6,435 nucleotides of DNA from an uncultured bacterium (GTDB lineage Bacteria; Actinomycetota; Actinomycetes; S36-B12), in contig CAJAKT010000228.1 in NCBI GenBank assembly GCA_903940375.1, positions 1 through 6,435 on the forward strand, in the 5' to 3' direction. Every line of letters begins with the position of its first letter. The first letter of the stretch is position 1. This document shows positions 1 through 5,480 of the stretch, in pieces. The position numbers were made by a program, and so were the translations under genes. Below the pieces are notes generated by a model. The model did not search any database. It was given only the letters and a program-made list of their open reading frames with translations, and was not told where the DNA came from.

Positions 1-386
1 TCCAGGCTGCGGTAGGTGCGCAGGGCGGCGCCGAAGCGTCCCGCCGTGCGGTCACGGTCGTCCTGCGAGCACCAGCGCAGGGCATCGGGGATGCGAGTTG
101 CATCATCGAGTGCGGCGGCGGCGAGCAGTGCGCGCAGCAGACGGCGGGCCTCGTGGAGGGGGAGGAAGAGATCATCCTCGATCTCGGCGGCTACGCGCAT
201 GCCGTCGAGACTGGCGATCCAGGCCACATGTGCGCGGGTGACGCGGTCGACGATGACGTCGTCGCCCAGCTGGATGCTCGACTGGTCGCGCCACAGGATC
301 GGGATGTCGGTGCGCAGGCGTGGCTTGCGCAGGCCGACAAGCTCGGGCAGGAGCGGTTCGAACGACGGTGACAACGGCAGGCTCAT
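1..386 (-). CDS. ThiF-family / bacteriocin cyclodehydratase-like protein, N-terminal part
   Basis: This leftward gene is cut by the left edge; 128 codons plus two bases are present from the ATG at 386-384. I see an N-terminal stretch with PILWRDQSSIQLGDD (about residues 29-43), then a segment around VDRVTRAHVAWIASLDG, then a helical region. This resembles actinobacterial proteins annotated as ThiF-family adenylyltransferases or TOMM leader-peptide-binding/cyclodehydratase-like proteins, in which such an N-terminal domain precedes a Rossmann E1-like domain. That second domain would lie beyond the edge, so the activity cannot be confirmed here. The start was chosen because it is the only in-frame ATG after the TGA at 458-456. 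No good ribosome binding site precedes it; the nearest purine-rich run (GGGCAGG) is about 14 nt upstream. Third codon positions are strongly G/C. A perfect 12-bp stem-loop lies just upstream. The family call is from memory of the motif pattern and is moderately sure. Confidence 0.7.
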   Translation of the reverse strand, partial: MSLPLSPSFEPLLPELVGLRKPRLRTDIPILWRDQSSIQLGDDVIVDRVTRAHVAWIASLDGMRVAAEIEDDLFLPLHEARRLLRALLAAAALDDATRIPDALRWCSQDDRDRTAGRFGAALRTYRSL

Positions 387-405
387 GGCGCGCAGCGTGA
401 CCTGC

Positions 406-442
406 CCGGCCTGTGGATCGTCAGTGGCGGTCCACAGGCCGG
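406..442 (-). other. Perfect 12-bp stem-loop between two same-frame ORFs
   Basis: CCGGCCTGTGGA at 406-417 is the exact reverse complement of TCCACAGGCCGG at 431-442, with a 13-nt loop. On the leftward transcript the stem starts 13 nt after the TGA of the small ORF and ends 19 nt before the ATG of the ThiF-like gene. No T-run follows on the transcribed strand, so a classic intrinsic terminator is not supported. It could be an intercistronic processing or attenuation hairpin, or a U-less terminator. Confidence 0.55.
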
Positions 443-455
443 ATGGGGTAGTAGG

Positions 456-734
456 TCAGCGGAAGCGGGCCCAGACCTCCCATGAGGTGGTCCCGCGAAT
501 CCATCGGCGTCCGCCCGCGATGGCGATGCTTTCCTCGAACGGTTCGGCGAGCACTTCGTAGCGCGGCCCGAGTGCCTCCTGGACCAGGGCGATCTCCGCG
601 CGGGAGTCGACCAGGCCGAGACACGCCCATTCGTCGCCATCCGGTTCGATCGTGGCGATCGAAGCGGTGAGTCCTTCCATGACATCGAGCAGCATGAAGA
701 AGGTCTTACCCCGGGCGGCGCCGCTCCAAACCAA
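456..734 (-). CDS. Small unrecognised protein, up to 92 aa
   Basis: I do not recognise this protein. The frame encodes up to 92 residues from a TTG at 734-732. It has a plausible globular composition (for example EPDGDEWACLGLVDSRAEI, then ALGPRYEVLAEPFEESIAI, ending TTSWEVWARFR) and strong G/C third-position bias, which supports real coding. The start is uncertain. The TTG lies 11 nt after the TAG of the upstream secreted-protein gene but has no clear ribosome binding site. ATG codons at 695-693 and 680-678 would give 79 or 74 residues. No signal peptide, membrane segment or cysteine motif is seen. The close spacing suggests translation from the same message as the upstream gene. The following ThiF-like ORF is in the same reading frame, separated only by the TGA at 458-456 and 23 sense codons. 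A degraded or read-through N-terminal extension of that protein is therefore a possible alternative. Confidence 0.5.
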   Translation of the reverse strand: MVWSGAARGKTFFMLLDVMEGLTASIATIEPDGDEWACLGLVDSRAEIALVQEALGPRYEVLAEPFEESIAIAGGRRWIRGTTSWEVWARFR

Positions 735-745
735 GGGAATCCGGA

Positions 746-1363
746 CTACCGATGGTTGCGTCCGTGCCTGTCGCCGAGGCCGTGTGCCCAGCCGGGCGTG
801 AGCAGGCCCGGAGGGACGGTGGTGCCGGGTGCGTACGTGGCGAAGGCGTCGGTGATCGCCTTCTGGTAGGCCGTCAGTGCCGTCGCCAGCGAGGCCTTGG
901 CCTTGTCGGCTGCGGCTGTGACGACGGCCTGCTGCGCGGTCTTAGCGGTATTCAGCGCCGCCTTGTACGCGGTGATCGCGGCGTCGAGGGCCGCCTTCTG
1001 GGCTGTGGTGTCGACCGGCGGGTTGGTGTCACGCGCGGTCTCGTAGACGTCGTGCGCGGTCTTGACCGCAGCCTTCTGCGTTGCGGTCGCGGTCTCGATA
1101 GCGGTGCGGACGCCAGCAGTATCAGTGCGGAACTGGTCCTTGGCCGCCTTGGTCGCATCCTTGTATGTGGTGCGTGCGGTCTTGATGGCCGTGGCGAACG
1201 CCGGGTTCGCGGACTGCTCGGACGTCAGGCCGTCGCGGCCTCCGCTGCCATTGCCCCCGTGGTCATGAGCCGACGCGACTCCGACGAATCCGGGTGCGCT
1301 GGCCATCAGCGCGATGGCTGCGGTTGCGGTGACGATTCGACGAGTCGTGCGCATGTTCGTCAT
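746..1363 (-). CDS. Secreted Ala/Thr/Lys-rich helical-repeat protein, 205 aa
   Basis: The protein starts with a clear Sec signal peptide: a basic MTNMRTTRR, a hydrophobic stretch to about residue 28, and an ASA-HD cleavage site near residue 32. The mature part opens with a His/Gly-rich linker (HDHGGNGSGGRDG). It continues as about 130 residues of Ala, Thr, Lys and Gln with regularly spaced tyrosines (TARTTYKDA, AHDVYETA, ITAYKAAL, LTAYQKAI), expected to form long amphipathic helices or a coiled coil. An NPPVD turn near the middle splits the helical region. The tail is Gly/Pro then His/Arg-rich (WAHGLGDRHGRNHR). No enzymatic motif, lipobox, transmembrane anchor or sortase signal is visible, so it is probably released or wall-associated. 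The start is supported by AAAGGA 8 nt upstream. The function is unknown to me; similar low-complexity secreted proteins are common in actinobacteria. Confidence 0.85.
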   Translation of the reverse strand: MTNMRTTRRIVTATAAIALMASAPGFVGVASAHDHGGNGSGGRDGLTSEQSANPAFATAIKTARTTYKDATKAAKDQFRTDTAGVRTAIETATATQKAAVKTAHDVYETARDTNPPVDTTAQKAALDAAITAYKAALNTAKTAQQAVVTAAADKAKASLATALTAYQKAITDAFATYAPGTTVPPGLLTPGWAHGLGDRHGRNHR

Positions 1364-1371
1364 GTGAGCAG

Positions 1372-1377
1372 TCCTTT
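1372..1377 (-). promoter_or_regulatory. Ribosome binding site of the secreted repeat protein
   Basis: On the minus strand AAAGGA (1377-1372) lies 8 nt before the ATG at 1363. This fixes the start of the signal peptide. The rest of the 112-bp gap up to the VOC stop at 1476 shows no promoter I can call with confidence. Confidence 0.75.
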
Positions 1378-1475
1378 GTGAGGGGTCAGGGACGTGCGTT
1401 CAGTTCCCAGTGTCGCTTATGGATCCGCACCTGCACTCGCCCGGACGGTTAAGGCTGAGTAAGCCCTGTCGATCG

Positions 1476-1844
1476 CTAGGGGGCGATCAGGCAGAACGGG
1501 TGGTCGGCGGGGTCGAGGTAGACGCGGAATGACTGACCGGGCTGAGTGGTGGGCTTGCGTGCGCCGAGGGCCAGCACGCGGCGCTCGCCCTCGTCGAGGT
1601 CGTCGACGGAGAAGTCCAGGTGCTCCTGCTGCGGGTGCTCCTGGCCGGGCCACGCGGGTGCACGGTAATCGGCCACGCGCTGGAAGGCCAGCGTGACGGG
1701 CCCGTCGGCGCGCAACTGCACCCACTCATCGTCGGAGGCGTCGTCGTCGACAGGCCAGCCGGTGATGGCCGAATAGAAGGCGGCCAGGGCGCGCGGGTCG
1801 GGGCAGTCGATAGCAGTCCAGGACAGTCGGGCGATCGCAGTCAC
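1476..1844 (-). CDS. VOC/glyoxalase-fold protein, 122 aa
   Basis: At 122 residues it has the usual length of single-domain, Glyoxalase_6-like members of the vicinal oxygen chelate superfamily in actinobacteria. It opens with a strand and the DCPDPRALAAFYSAITGW pattern (about residues 13-30), typical of the first beta-alpha-beta unit. The second unit begins at QEHLDFSVDDLDEGE (about 73-87, with candidate metal ligand His75). It ends with RVYLDPADHPFCLI, the usual terminal DPxGHPF-like motif. Family members are metal-dependent lyases, isomerases, dioxygenases or drug-binding resistance proteins, so the substrate cannot be told from sequence. It is expected to be cytoplasmic, since no signal peptide is present. 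The start is the GTG at 1844-1842, with no Shine-Dalgarno. A TAGCGT hexamer ends 7 nt upstream, which fits leaderless translation. The gene is divergent from the transpeptidase-like gene. Confidence 0.88.
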   Translation of the reverse strand: MTAIARLSWTAIDCPDPRALAAFYSAITGWPVDDDASDDEWVQLRADGPVTLAFQRVADYRAPAWPGQEHPQQEHLDFSVDDLDEGERRVLALGARKPTTQPGQSFRVYLDPADHPFCLIAP

Positions 1845-1873
1845 GCATCCGACGCTAACGTGCGATGCGTGAC
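1840..1873. promoter_or_regulatory. Dyad-symmetric divergent promoter/start region
   Basis: GTCACGCATC (1840-1849) and GATGCGTGAC (1864-1873) form a perfect 10-bp inverted repeat. The centre adds three more symmetric pairs (ACG 1852-1854 with CGT 1859-1861) around a central TA. Each arm contains a GTG that is the likely start of the gene reading outward (minus 1844-1842, plus 1869-1871). TAACGT (plus 1856-1861) and TAGCGT (minus 1857-1852) fit the actinobacterial TANNNT -10 pattern; they overlap by two bases and each ends 7 nt before its GTG. I infer paired leaderless promoters. No convincing -35 boxes are seen. The outer arms could also bind a dimeric regulator. Confidence 0.6.
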
Positions 1874-3410
1874 GAGTCGAGGTTTGGCACCGGCCCGGGT
1901 GAGCGGTCCGCCGGGCTCGGCCGCGGTCGCGGGCGGGTCAGCCGAGGCGGTGTCGGCAGCAACGACGATCCTGGCCGCGGGCGGCTCGGCCGTCGACGCC
2001 GTCCTGGCAGCGGCCTTCGCTGCCGTCATGTCTGAGCCGGTACTGGCCAGCCTTGGCGGCGGCGGCTTCCTGATCAGTGCGGAGGCGGGGGACGAGCCGA
2101 GCCTCATCGACTTCTTCGTCGACGTCCCCGGGCTAGGCGGGGCGGTGGCCGAGGCGCATGTCGAGACTGTTGTCGTCGACTTCGCCCGCACCGGTTCGGC
2201 GGCCGGCAGCAGCACGCAGGTCTTCCACGGCGGCTGGGGAACGGTGGCGGTACCGGGCTGCCTGCCGGGCTATCTCGAGGCCCATCGTCTGCACGGGCGC
2301 CTGCCGCTCGATGTCATCGTCGCACCGGCGATCGCACTCGCGCGAGACGGTGTGCAGCTCGCCATCGGTCAGCGGACCTTCCTGCATCTGGTGAGCGACC
2401 TGCTGAACCTGACGCAGGACAGCAGGCACCTGTTCGCGGAGTCCGAGCGCTCCGGCTACTACGTGAACGAGTCGTACGCGGCCCTGCTCAGCGAGCTCGC
2501 CGCGGGGCGCATCTCCGGGCTCGGTGATCCGTCTTTCGCCGATGCGCTGCTCGCTGGTTCGCAAGCCGGCGGGGGACTGATCGACGGTCGTGACCTAGAC
2601 GCCTACCGGCCCGCGCAGCGCACTCCGCTCAGGTGCGATCGCGGTGGCGCGCAGGTGTGGACGAACCCGCTGCCATCTGTGGGCGGATCGATTGTCGCGG
2701 GAGCGCTCGCGCTTGTGCCGGCAGCCACGTCACCGTCGCATCGGATCCAGTGGGCGCAGGTTGCGCGGGCACTCGCCGACGCGACGGTGAGTCAACGCGG
2801 TCCCGGGCAGGTCCCTACCGGCACGACACACGTTTCCGTCGTCGATGCCGGTGGCGGTTTCGCGGCCCTGACGACGTCGAACGGCTCGGGTTCCGGAGCC
2901 GTCGTGCCGGGCTGGGGAGTGACACTCAACAACATGCTCGGTGAGGAAGACCTGCGTCCCGCCGACGGGTCCGCGCTGCCGGCGGGTGCGCGCATGGGTT
3001 CGATGATGGCGCCGACGCTTGTTGACCTCGCCGACGGTTCGCGCGTCGCGCTCGGCACGGGTGGCAGCGAGCGCATCCGGTCGGCCCTGCTCGATGTGCT
3101 CGTGCGTCTCATCGATGACGGCTCCGACCTGGCCGGCGCCGTCGCGGCACCGCGGGTGCACCTGACGGGTGAAGGCCCGGTTCATGTCGAGCCGGGCCTG
3201 CCGCAAGGGGATATCGATGAGCTGGTATCCCTTGCGCGGCAACGCGGATGGCCGGGCGTGGAGCAGTGGCCGTCAGCGAACCTGTTCTTCGGCGGCGTTC
3301 ATGCCGTGCGCCGGACCGTCGATGGTCGCGTCGAGGCGGTTGGTGATGCCCGGCGTACGGGTGCCGTCGGGCTCGTCCTTCCCGACGGCACTGTCCAGAC
3401 GGCGCCCTAG
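1869..3410 (+). CDS. Gamma-glutamyltranspeptidase-like Ntn hydrolase with atypical substrate pocket
   Basis: This 513-aa protein spans the whole Ggt fold. The N-terminal part has ILAAGGSAVDAVLAAAFA and SLGGGGFLIS (about residues 34-70). The autocleavage site is Gly318-Thr319, in GTTHVSVVDAGG, with Thr319 as the expected nucleophile of the small subunit. Then follow LNNMLGEED, the MGSMMAPTLV region (Ser378) and GTGGSERIRSALLDVL, equivalent to the oxyanion Gly-Gly. Maturation should give chains of about 318 and 195 residues. There is no signal peptide, so unlike E. coli Ggt it is probably cytoplasmic. The Arg of the canonical DFRE motif is replaced (IDFFVDVPG, Phe83), and the Asp of the usual NNxMDDF motif appears as Gly in NNMLGEE. 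It may therefore hydrolyse a different amide. The start is GTG 1869, chosen from the TAACGT spacing and the mirrored VOC start; GTG 1860 is an alternative. No Shine-Dalgarno is seen. Confidence 0.88.
   Translation: MTSRGLAPARVSGPPGSAAVAGGSAEAVSAATTILAAGGSAVDAVLAAAFAAVMSEPVLASLGGGGFLISAEAGDEPSLIDFFVDVPGLGGAVAEAHVETVVVDFARTGSAAGSSTQVFHGGWGTVAVPGCLPGYLEAHRLHGRLPLDVIVAPAIALARDGVQLAIGQRTFLHLVSDLLNLTQDSRHLFAESERSGYYVNESYAALLSELAAGRISGLGDPSFADALLAGSQAGGGLIDGRDLDAYRPAQRTPLRCDRGGAQVWTNPLPSVGGSIVAGALALVPAATSPSHRIQWAQVARALADATVSQRGPGQVPTGTTHVSVVDAGGGFAALTTSNGSGSGAVVPGWGVTLNNMLGEEDLRPADGSALPAGARMGSMMAPTLVDLADGSRVALGTGGSERIRSALLDVLVRLIDDGSDLAGAVAAPRVHLTGEGPVHVEPGLPQGDIDELVSLARQRGWPGVEQWPSANLFFGGVHAVRRTVDGRVEAVGDARRTGAVGLVLPDGTVQTAP
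3361..3391 (-). terminator. Candidate hairpin terminator in a convergent overlap
   Basis: GTGCCGTCGGG (3361-3371) and CCCGACGGCAC (3381-3391) form a perfect 11-bp stem with a 9-nt loop. It lies inside the last codons of the transpeptidase-like gene but about 25 nt past the TAG of the convergent 194-aa gene, where a terminator for leftward transcription would be expected. No T-run follows, as is often so in high-GC bacteria. The stem may instead be a by-product of a GC-rich LPDG-type coding motif. Confidence 0.35.
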
Positions 3411-3416
3411 GTGCGG

Positions 3417-4001
3417 CTACTGCGAGTGCTGATGCCGGATGCGCTGGCTGCTCAGCAGGATGGACAGTTCCGCTGCTGCGGAGCCGGCCTGCGGATATGG
3501 GGTGACATCCTGCAACTGTCGCGCGGTCTCGGCGCGGTATTCAGCTCGCGCCTCCGCGATCATGGCGCGCATGGCGGCAATGTCGGAGCCGATGGCAGCC
3601 TGTCCTTCCTCCACTAGTGCGTGCTCCGTCGCCTGCCGCGCTTCGAGCGCCGCAAGACCGGCCAGTTCCGTCGCGGCGTGCTCAGGAGCCATCGACATCG
3701 CGGCAATGCGCTCACCTCGATGCACCATGTCGGTGATGACGGCGGTGACGCGTGAGAACAGGGCAAGGGACTGCTGATCCGTGAACGCCAGGCGCTCGTA
3801 GCCGCTGCGGTCGAGATCTGCGGCGAGAGTCCGCATCGCATCGTCGTAGTCCTGGGCCAGCACGAAGATCGCGGCGAACTGCACATGCGTGCGTGTCGCA
3901 ATGCCGCTCCCCATGACGGTCTGAACGGCGGTGCGGCGAATCGCGGGCGCTGGAGTGGATTTCGGGCTGCCGAAGGTCAGTCTCGTGCGAAAACTCGTCA
4001 T
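3417..4001 (-). CDS. Unrecognised Ala-rich helical protein, 194 aa
   Basis: I cannot assign this protein to a family. Residues 1-40 are basic and Thr/Pro/Ser-rich (RTRLTFGSPKSTPAPAIRR), perhaps a disordered tail. Residues 41-100 look globular and helical, including AAIFVLAQDYDDAMRTLAAD and LALFSRVTAVITDMVHRGER. Residues 105-165 are an Ala/Glu/Arg-rich segment likely to form a long amphipathic helix or coiled coil. The C-terminus ends in SILLSSQRIRHQHSQ. There is no convincing signal peptide, transmembrane span, Cys motif or nucleotide-binding loop. The ATG at 4001-3999 is the first clear start; a GGAG about 13 nt upstream is a weak ribosome binding site. It follows the M20 gene on the same strand after 107 bp and converges on the transpeptidase-like gene with 6 nt between stop codons. 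G/C third-position bias supports coding. Confidence 0.7.
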   Translation of the reverse strand: MTSFRTRLTFGSPKSTPAPAIRRTAVQTVMGSGIATRTHVQFAAIFVLAQDYDDAMRTLAADLDRSGYERLAFTDQQSLALFSRVTAVITDMVHRGERIAAMSMAPEHAATELAGLAALEARQATEHALVEEGQAAIGSDIAAMRAMIAEARAEYRAETARQLQDVTPYPQAGSAAAELSILLSSQRIRHQHSQ

Positions 4002-4052
4002 GTGGCCGTCCCCGCTCCGGGTCGGCCTGTGCGTGGATCGCGGGCGCCGACG

Positions 4053-4085
4053 TCGCACCGGGGGTATCGAACGAGACCGGCGCGA
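4053..4085 (-). terminator. Candidate stem-loop after the M20 gene
   Basis: TCGCACCGG (4053-4061) pairs with CCGGCGCGA (4077-4085). On the leftward RNA this gives a 9-bp stem with one G-U pair and a 15-nt loop, beginning 23 nt after the M20 stop codon. There is no T-run. It could terminate or attenuate the M20 message before the 194-aa gene, or be a leader hairpin of that gene. Confidence 0.35.
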
Positions 4086-4108
4086 ACATGAGCCGCCGTG
4101 GGGATGGG

Positions 4109-5380
4109 TTATCCGCAGACCTGGAGGATCAGGCGCACCAGGCCGCGCGCGGTGTCGGTGACCTCGTCGACATCGACCCACTCGTCCGGGGCGTGCGCGG
4201 CGGCAGCGTCGCCTGGGCCGTACTGCACCGTCGGAATCCCGCCGAGCCCCATGAGGAGTCTGAGATCGGAACCGTAGGGGCCGCCGTAGACCTCGGGATC
4301 GCGGCCGTGCAGGCCTCGGTGGACGCCACTGACCAATCCGATCACGGGGGAGTCGGCCGGTGTGCGACCCGAGGCGAACTGCCCGCCCCACCACGTGACC
4401 TCGACGGGGTGCTCCGCCAGCCACGGATCGGTCGCGCAGACGGCCGCCACGGCGGCCTCGAGGGCGGTGCGGGCCTCCTCGTTCGTCTCGCCGAGCGCGA
4501 CACCGAGTCGGCCCTCTGCCGTGAGCAGGTCGGGCACGGTCGATGCCCAGTCGCCGGCCTGCACCGTGCCGATCGACAGCGGGTAGGCCAGCGGCCAGCG
4601 CTGCATGACCACGTCGACCTCGGCATTGCGCCGCTCCTCGAGTGACTGGAGGGCGAGCAGCACGGGGTAGAGCTTTTCGATGGCGCTGACGCCCTCGGTG
4701 CGACGGGAGGCGTGGGTGGCGAGCCCGCGCACCGTGAGGCGGAAGGTCAGTGCGCCTCCGTTCGCGGGGATGATGTCCATCGCGGTCGGTTCCGGCACGA
4801 CGCACATGTCGGCGGTGACGCCGTGGCGCAGCAGCGCGAACGTGCCGAGGCCGCCGTCCTCCTCGCCGGAGACAGGTGCGAGCACGACGCTGCCGCGCAG
4901 AGGAATGCCGGCATCCTTCACCGCGCGCACTGCGGTCCACATGGCGGCGACGCCTGCCTTCATGTCGCATGCACCCCGGCCCACGATGCGGTCGCGTCCG
5001 TCGACCGTCATCCGGCGCGGGATGAAGGGGTCACCCGTCCACGCATCGAGATCACCGGGCGGAACGACATCGGTATGACCGTTGAACAGAAGGACCGGGC
5101 CCGTGCCGTCGCCCGCGAGCGTTGCCGTGACGCCGACAGCGGCGCTGCGCTCGACCTCCATACCGGGGAACTGGGGGTCACGGGACAGGGCCGCCACGTC
5201 GATGTCCCAGCGGTCGACATCGAGATCCTCCGTGCGCCAGCGTTCGACAAGGTATTCCTGCACGTCGAGTTCAGCGGCGGTGCCACTCACGGACGGGATG
5301 CGGAGCAGGTCGAGCAGATCGGCCACGAGGGCCGCCTCGTCGATGGGGACGTCCGGCACGCTCTGCGGGGTCTGAGTCAC
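4109..5380 (-). CDS. M20-family metallopeptidase / ArgE-DapE-type deacylase, 423 aa
   Basis: The protein has all the hallmarks of the two-zinc M20 family, which hydrolyses N-acyl amino acids, succinyl-diaminopimelate or small peptides in the cytoplasm. In order: LLFNGHTDVV (His102 first zinc ligand, Asp104 supporting), GRGACDMKAG (Asp139 bridging ligand), VSGEEDGG (Glu173 catalytic base, Glu174 ligand), VVPEPT (Glu197 ligand), a dimerisation domain with RGLATHAS (His223), and C-terminal AHAPDEWV (His396 ligand). The length is normal for ArgE/DapE-like proteins, and no key residue is missing. The substrate cannot be decided, because this group is often annotated as acetylornithine deacetylase without proof. 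I chose the GTG at 5380-5378 because GGGAGGA sits 7 nt upstream; a GTG at 5416 would add 12 residues but lacks such a site. No neighbouring arginine or lysine biosynthesis gene is present, so a general peptide or acyl-amino-acid hydrolase is as likely. Confidence 0.92.
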   Translation of the reverse strand: MTQTPQSVPDVPIDEAALVADLLDLLRIPSVSGTAAELDVQEYLVERWRTEDLDVDRWDIDVAALSRDPQFPGMEVERSAAVGVTATLAGDGTGPVLLFNGHTDVVPPGDLDAWTGDPFIPRRMTVDGRDRIVGRGACDMKAGVAAMWTAVRAVKDAGIPLRGSVVLAPVSGEEDGGLGTFALLRHGVTADMCVVPEPTAMDIIPANGGALTFRLTVRGLATHASRRTEGVSAIEKLYPVLLALQSLEERRNAEVDVVMQRWPLAYPLSIGTVQAGDWASTVPDLLTAEGRLGVALGETNEEARTALEAAVAAVCATDPWLAEHPVEVTWWGGQFASGRTPADSPVIGLVSGVHRGLHGRDPEVYGGPYGSDLRLLMGLGGIPTVQYGPGDAAAAHAPDEWVDVDEVTDTARGLVRLILQVCG

Positions 5381-5387
5381 CGTGGCA

Positions 5388-5394
5388 TCCTCCC
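5388..5394 (-). promoter_or_regulatory. Ribosome binding site deciding the M20 start
   Basis: GGGAGGA on the minus strand (5394-5388) lies 7 nt before the GTG at 5380. It favours this start over the upstream in-frame GTG at 5416. Confidence 0.75.
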
Positions 5395-5465
5395 GCCCGG
5401 GCCCTTGTGCCGCCACGTGGGGGCGGCCATGATCGGGGCTGGTGCCGCAGTTCCGGCCCCGGGTC

Positions 5466-5472
5466 GAGGAGG
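5466..5472 (+). promoter_or_regulatory. Ribosome binding site deciding the Septum_form-like start
   Basis: GAGGAGG lies 8 nt before the GTG at 5481. It favours that start over the in-frame GTG at 5442, and the resulting N-terminus is a clean signal peptide. The 100-bp gap shared with the divergent M20 gene (5381-5480) should hold both promoters. I see only a CCACGTGG palindrome (5413-5420) and a short GCCGCC/GGCGGC repeat (5409-5427) there, with no clear -10 or -35. Confidence 0.8.
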
Positions 5473-5480
5473 TGGCGCTT

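Noticed and set aside
406..458. Selenocysteine insertion at the TGA (456-458) with the stem-loop as SECIS
   Set aside because: The stem is longer and the loop different from a typical bacterial SECIS. The flanking residues resemble no selenoprotein, and no Sec machinery is in view.
16..561. Long rightward open frame opposite the ThiF-like and small genes
   Set aside because: Its product is Arg/Ser-rich with no family features, while the opposite strand shows proper codon bias and a recognisable motif. It is a GC-rich shadow.
1..734. A possible RiPP/TOMM biosynthetic cluster around the ThiF-like gene
   Set aside because: No YcaO, dehydrogenase, transporter or leader/core precursor peptide is visible. 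ThiF-like proteins of this kind also occur as stand-alone actinobacterial genes.
752..1381. Rightward open frame opposite the secreted repeat protein
   Set aside because: The product is a Gly/Arg/Cys/Leu-rich shadow of the Ala/Thr repeats on the other strand, which has a signal peptide and ribosome binding site.
1471..1488. GATCGC/GCGATC inverted repeat around the VOC stop codon as a terminator
   Set aside because: It has only 6 bp with a 6-nt loop and no T-run, and GATCGC is common in this GC-rich DNA.
1620..1868. N-terminal extension of the transpeptidase-like protein from upstream GTG codons
   Set aside because: It would overlap the VOC gene antisense. The extra residues have no Ggt-family similarity, and the family homology begins only after about 1890.
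4002..4970. N-terminal extension of the 194-aa protein to 517 aa
   Set aside because: The extension is Arg/His-rich and lies antiphase within the M20 gene on the same strand, whose catalytic motifs are complete.
5409..5427. GCCGCC/GGCGGC repeat and CACGTG core between the divergent M20 and Septum_form-like genes as an operator
   Set aside because: It is short and of a composition expected often by chance here, and no -10 or -35 is associated with it.
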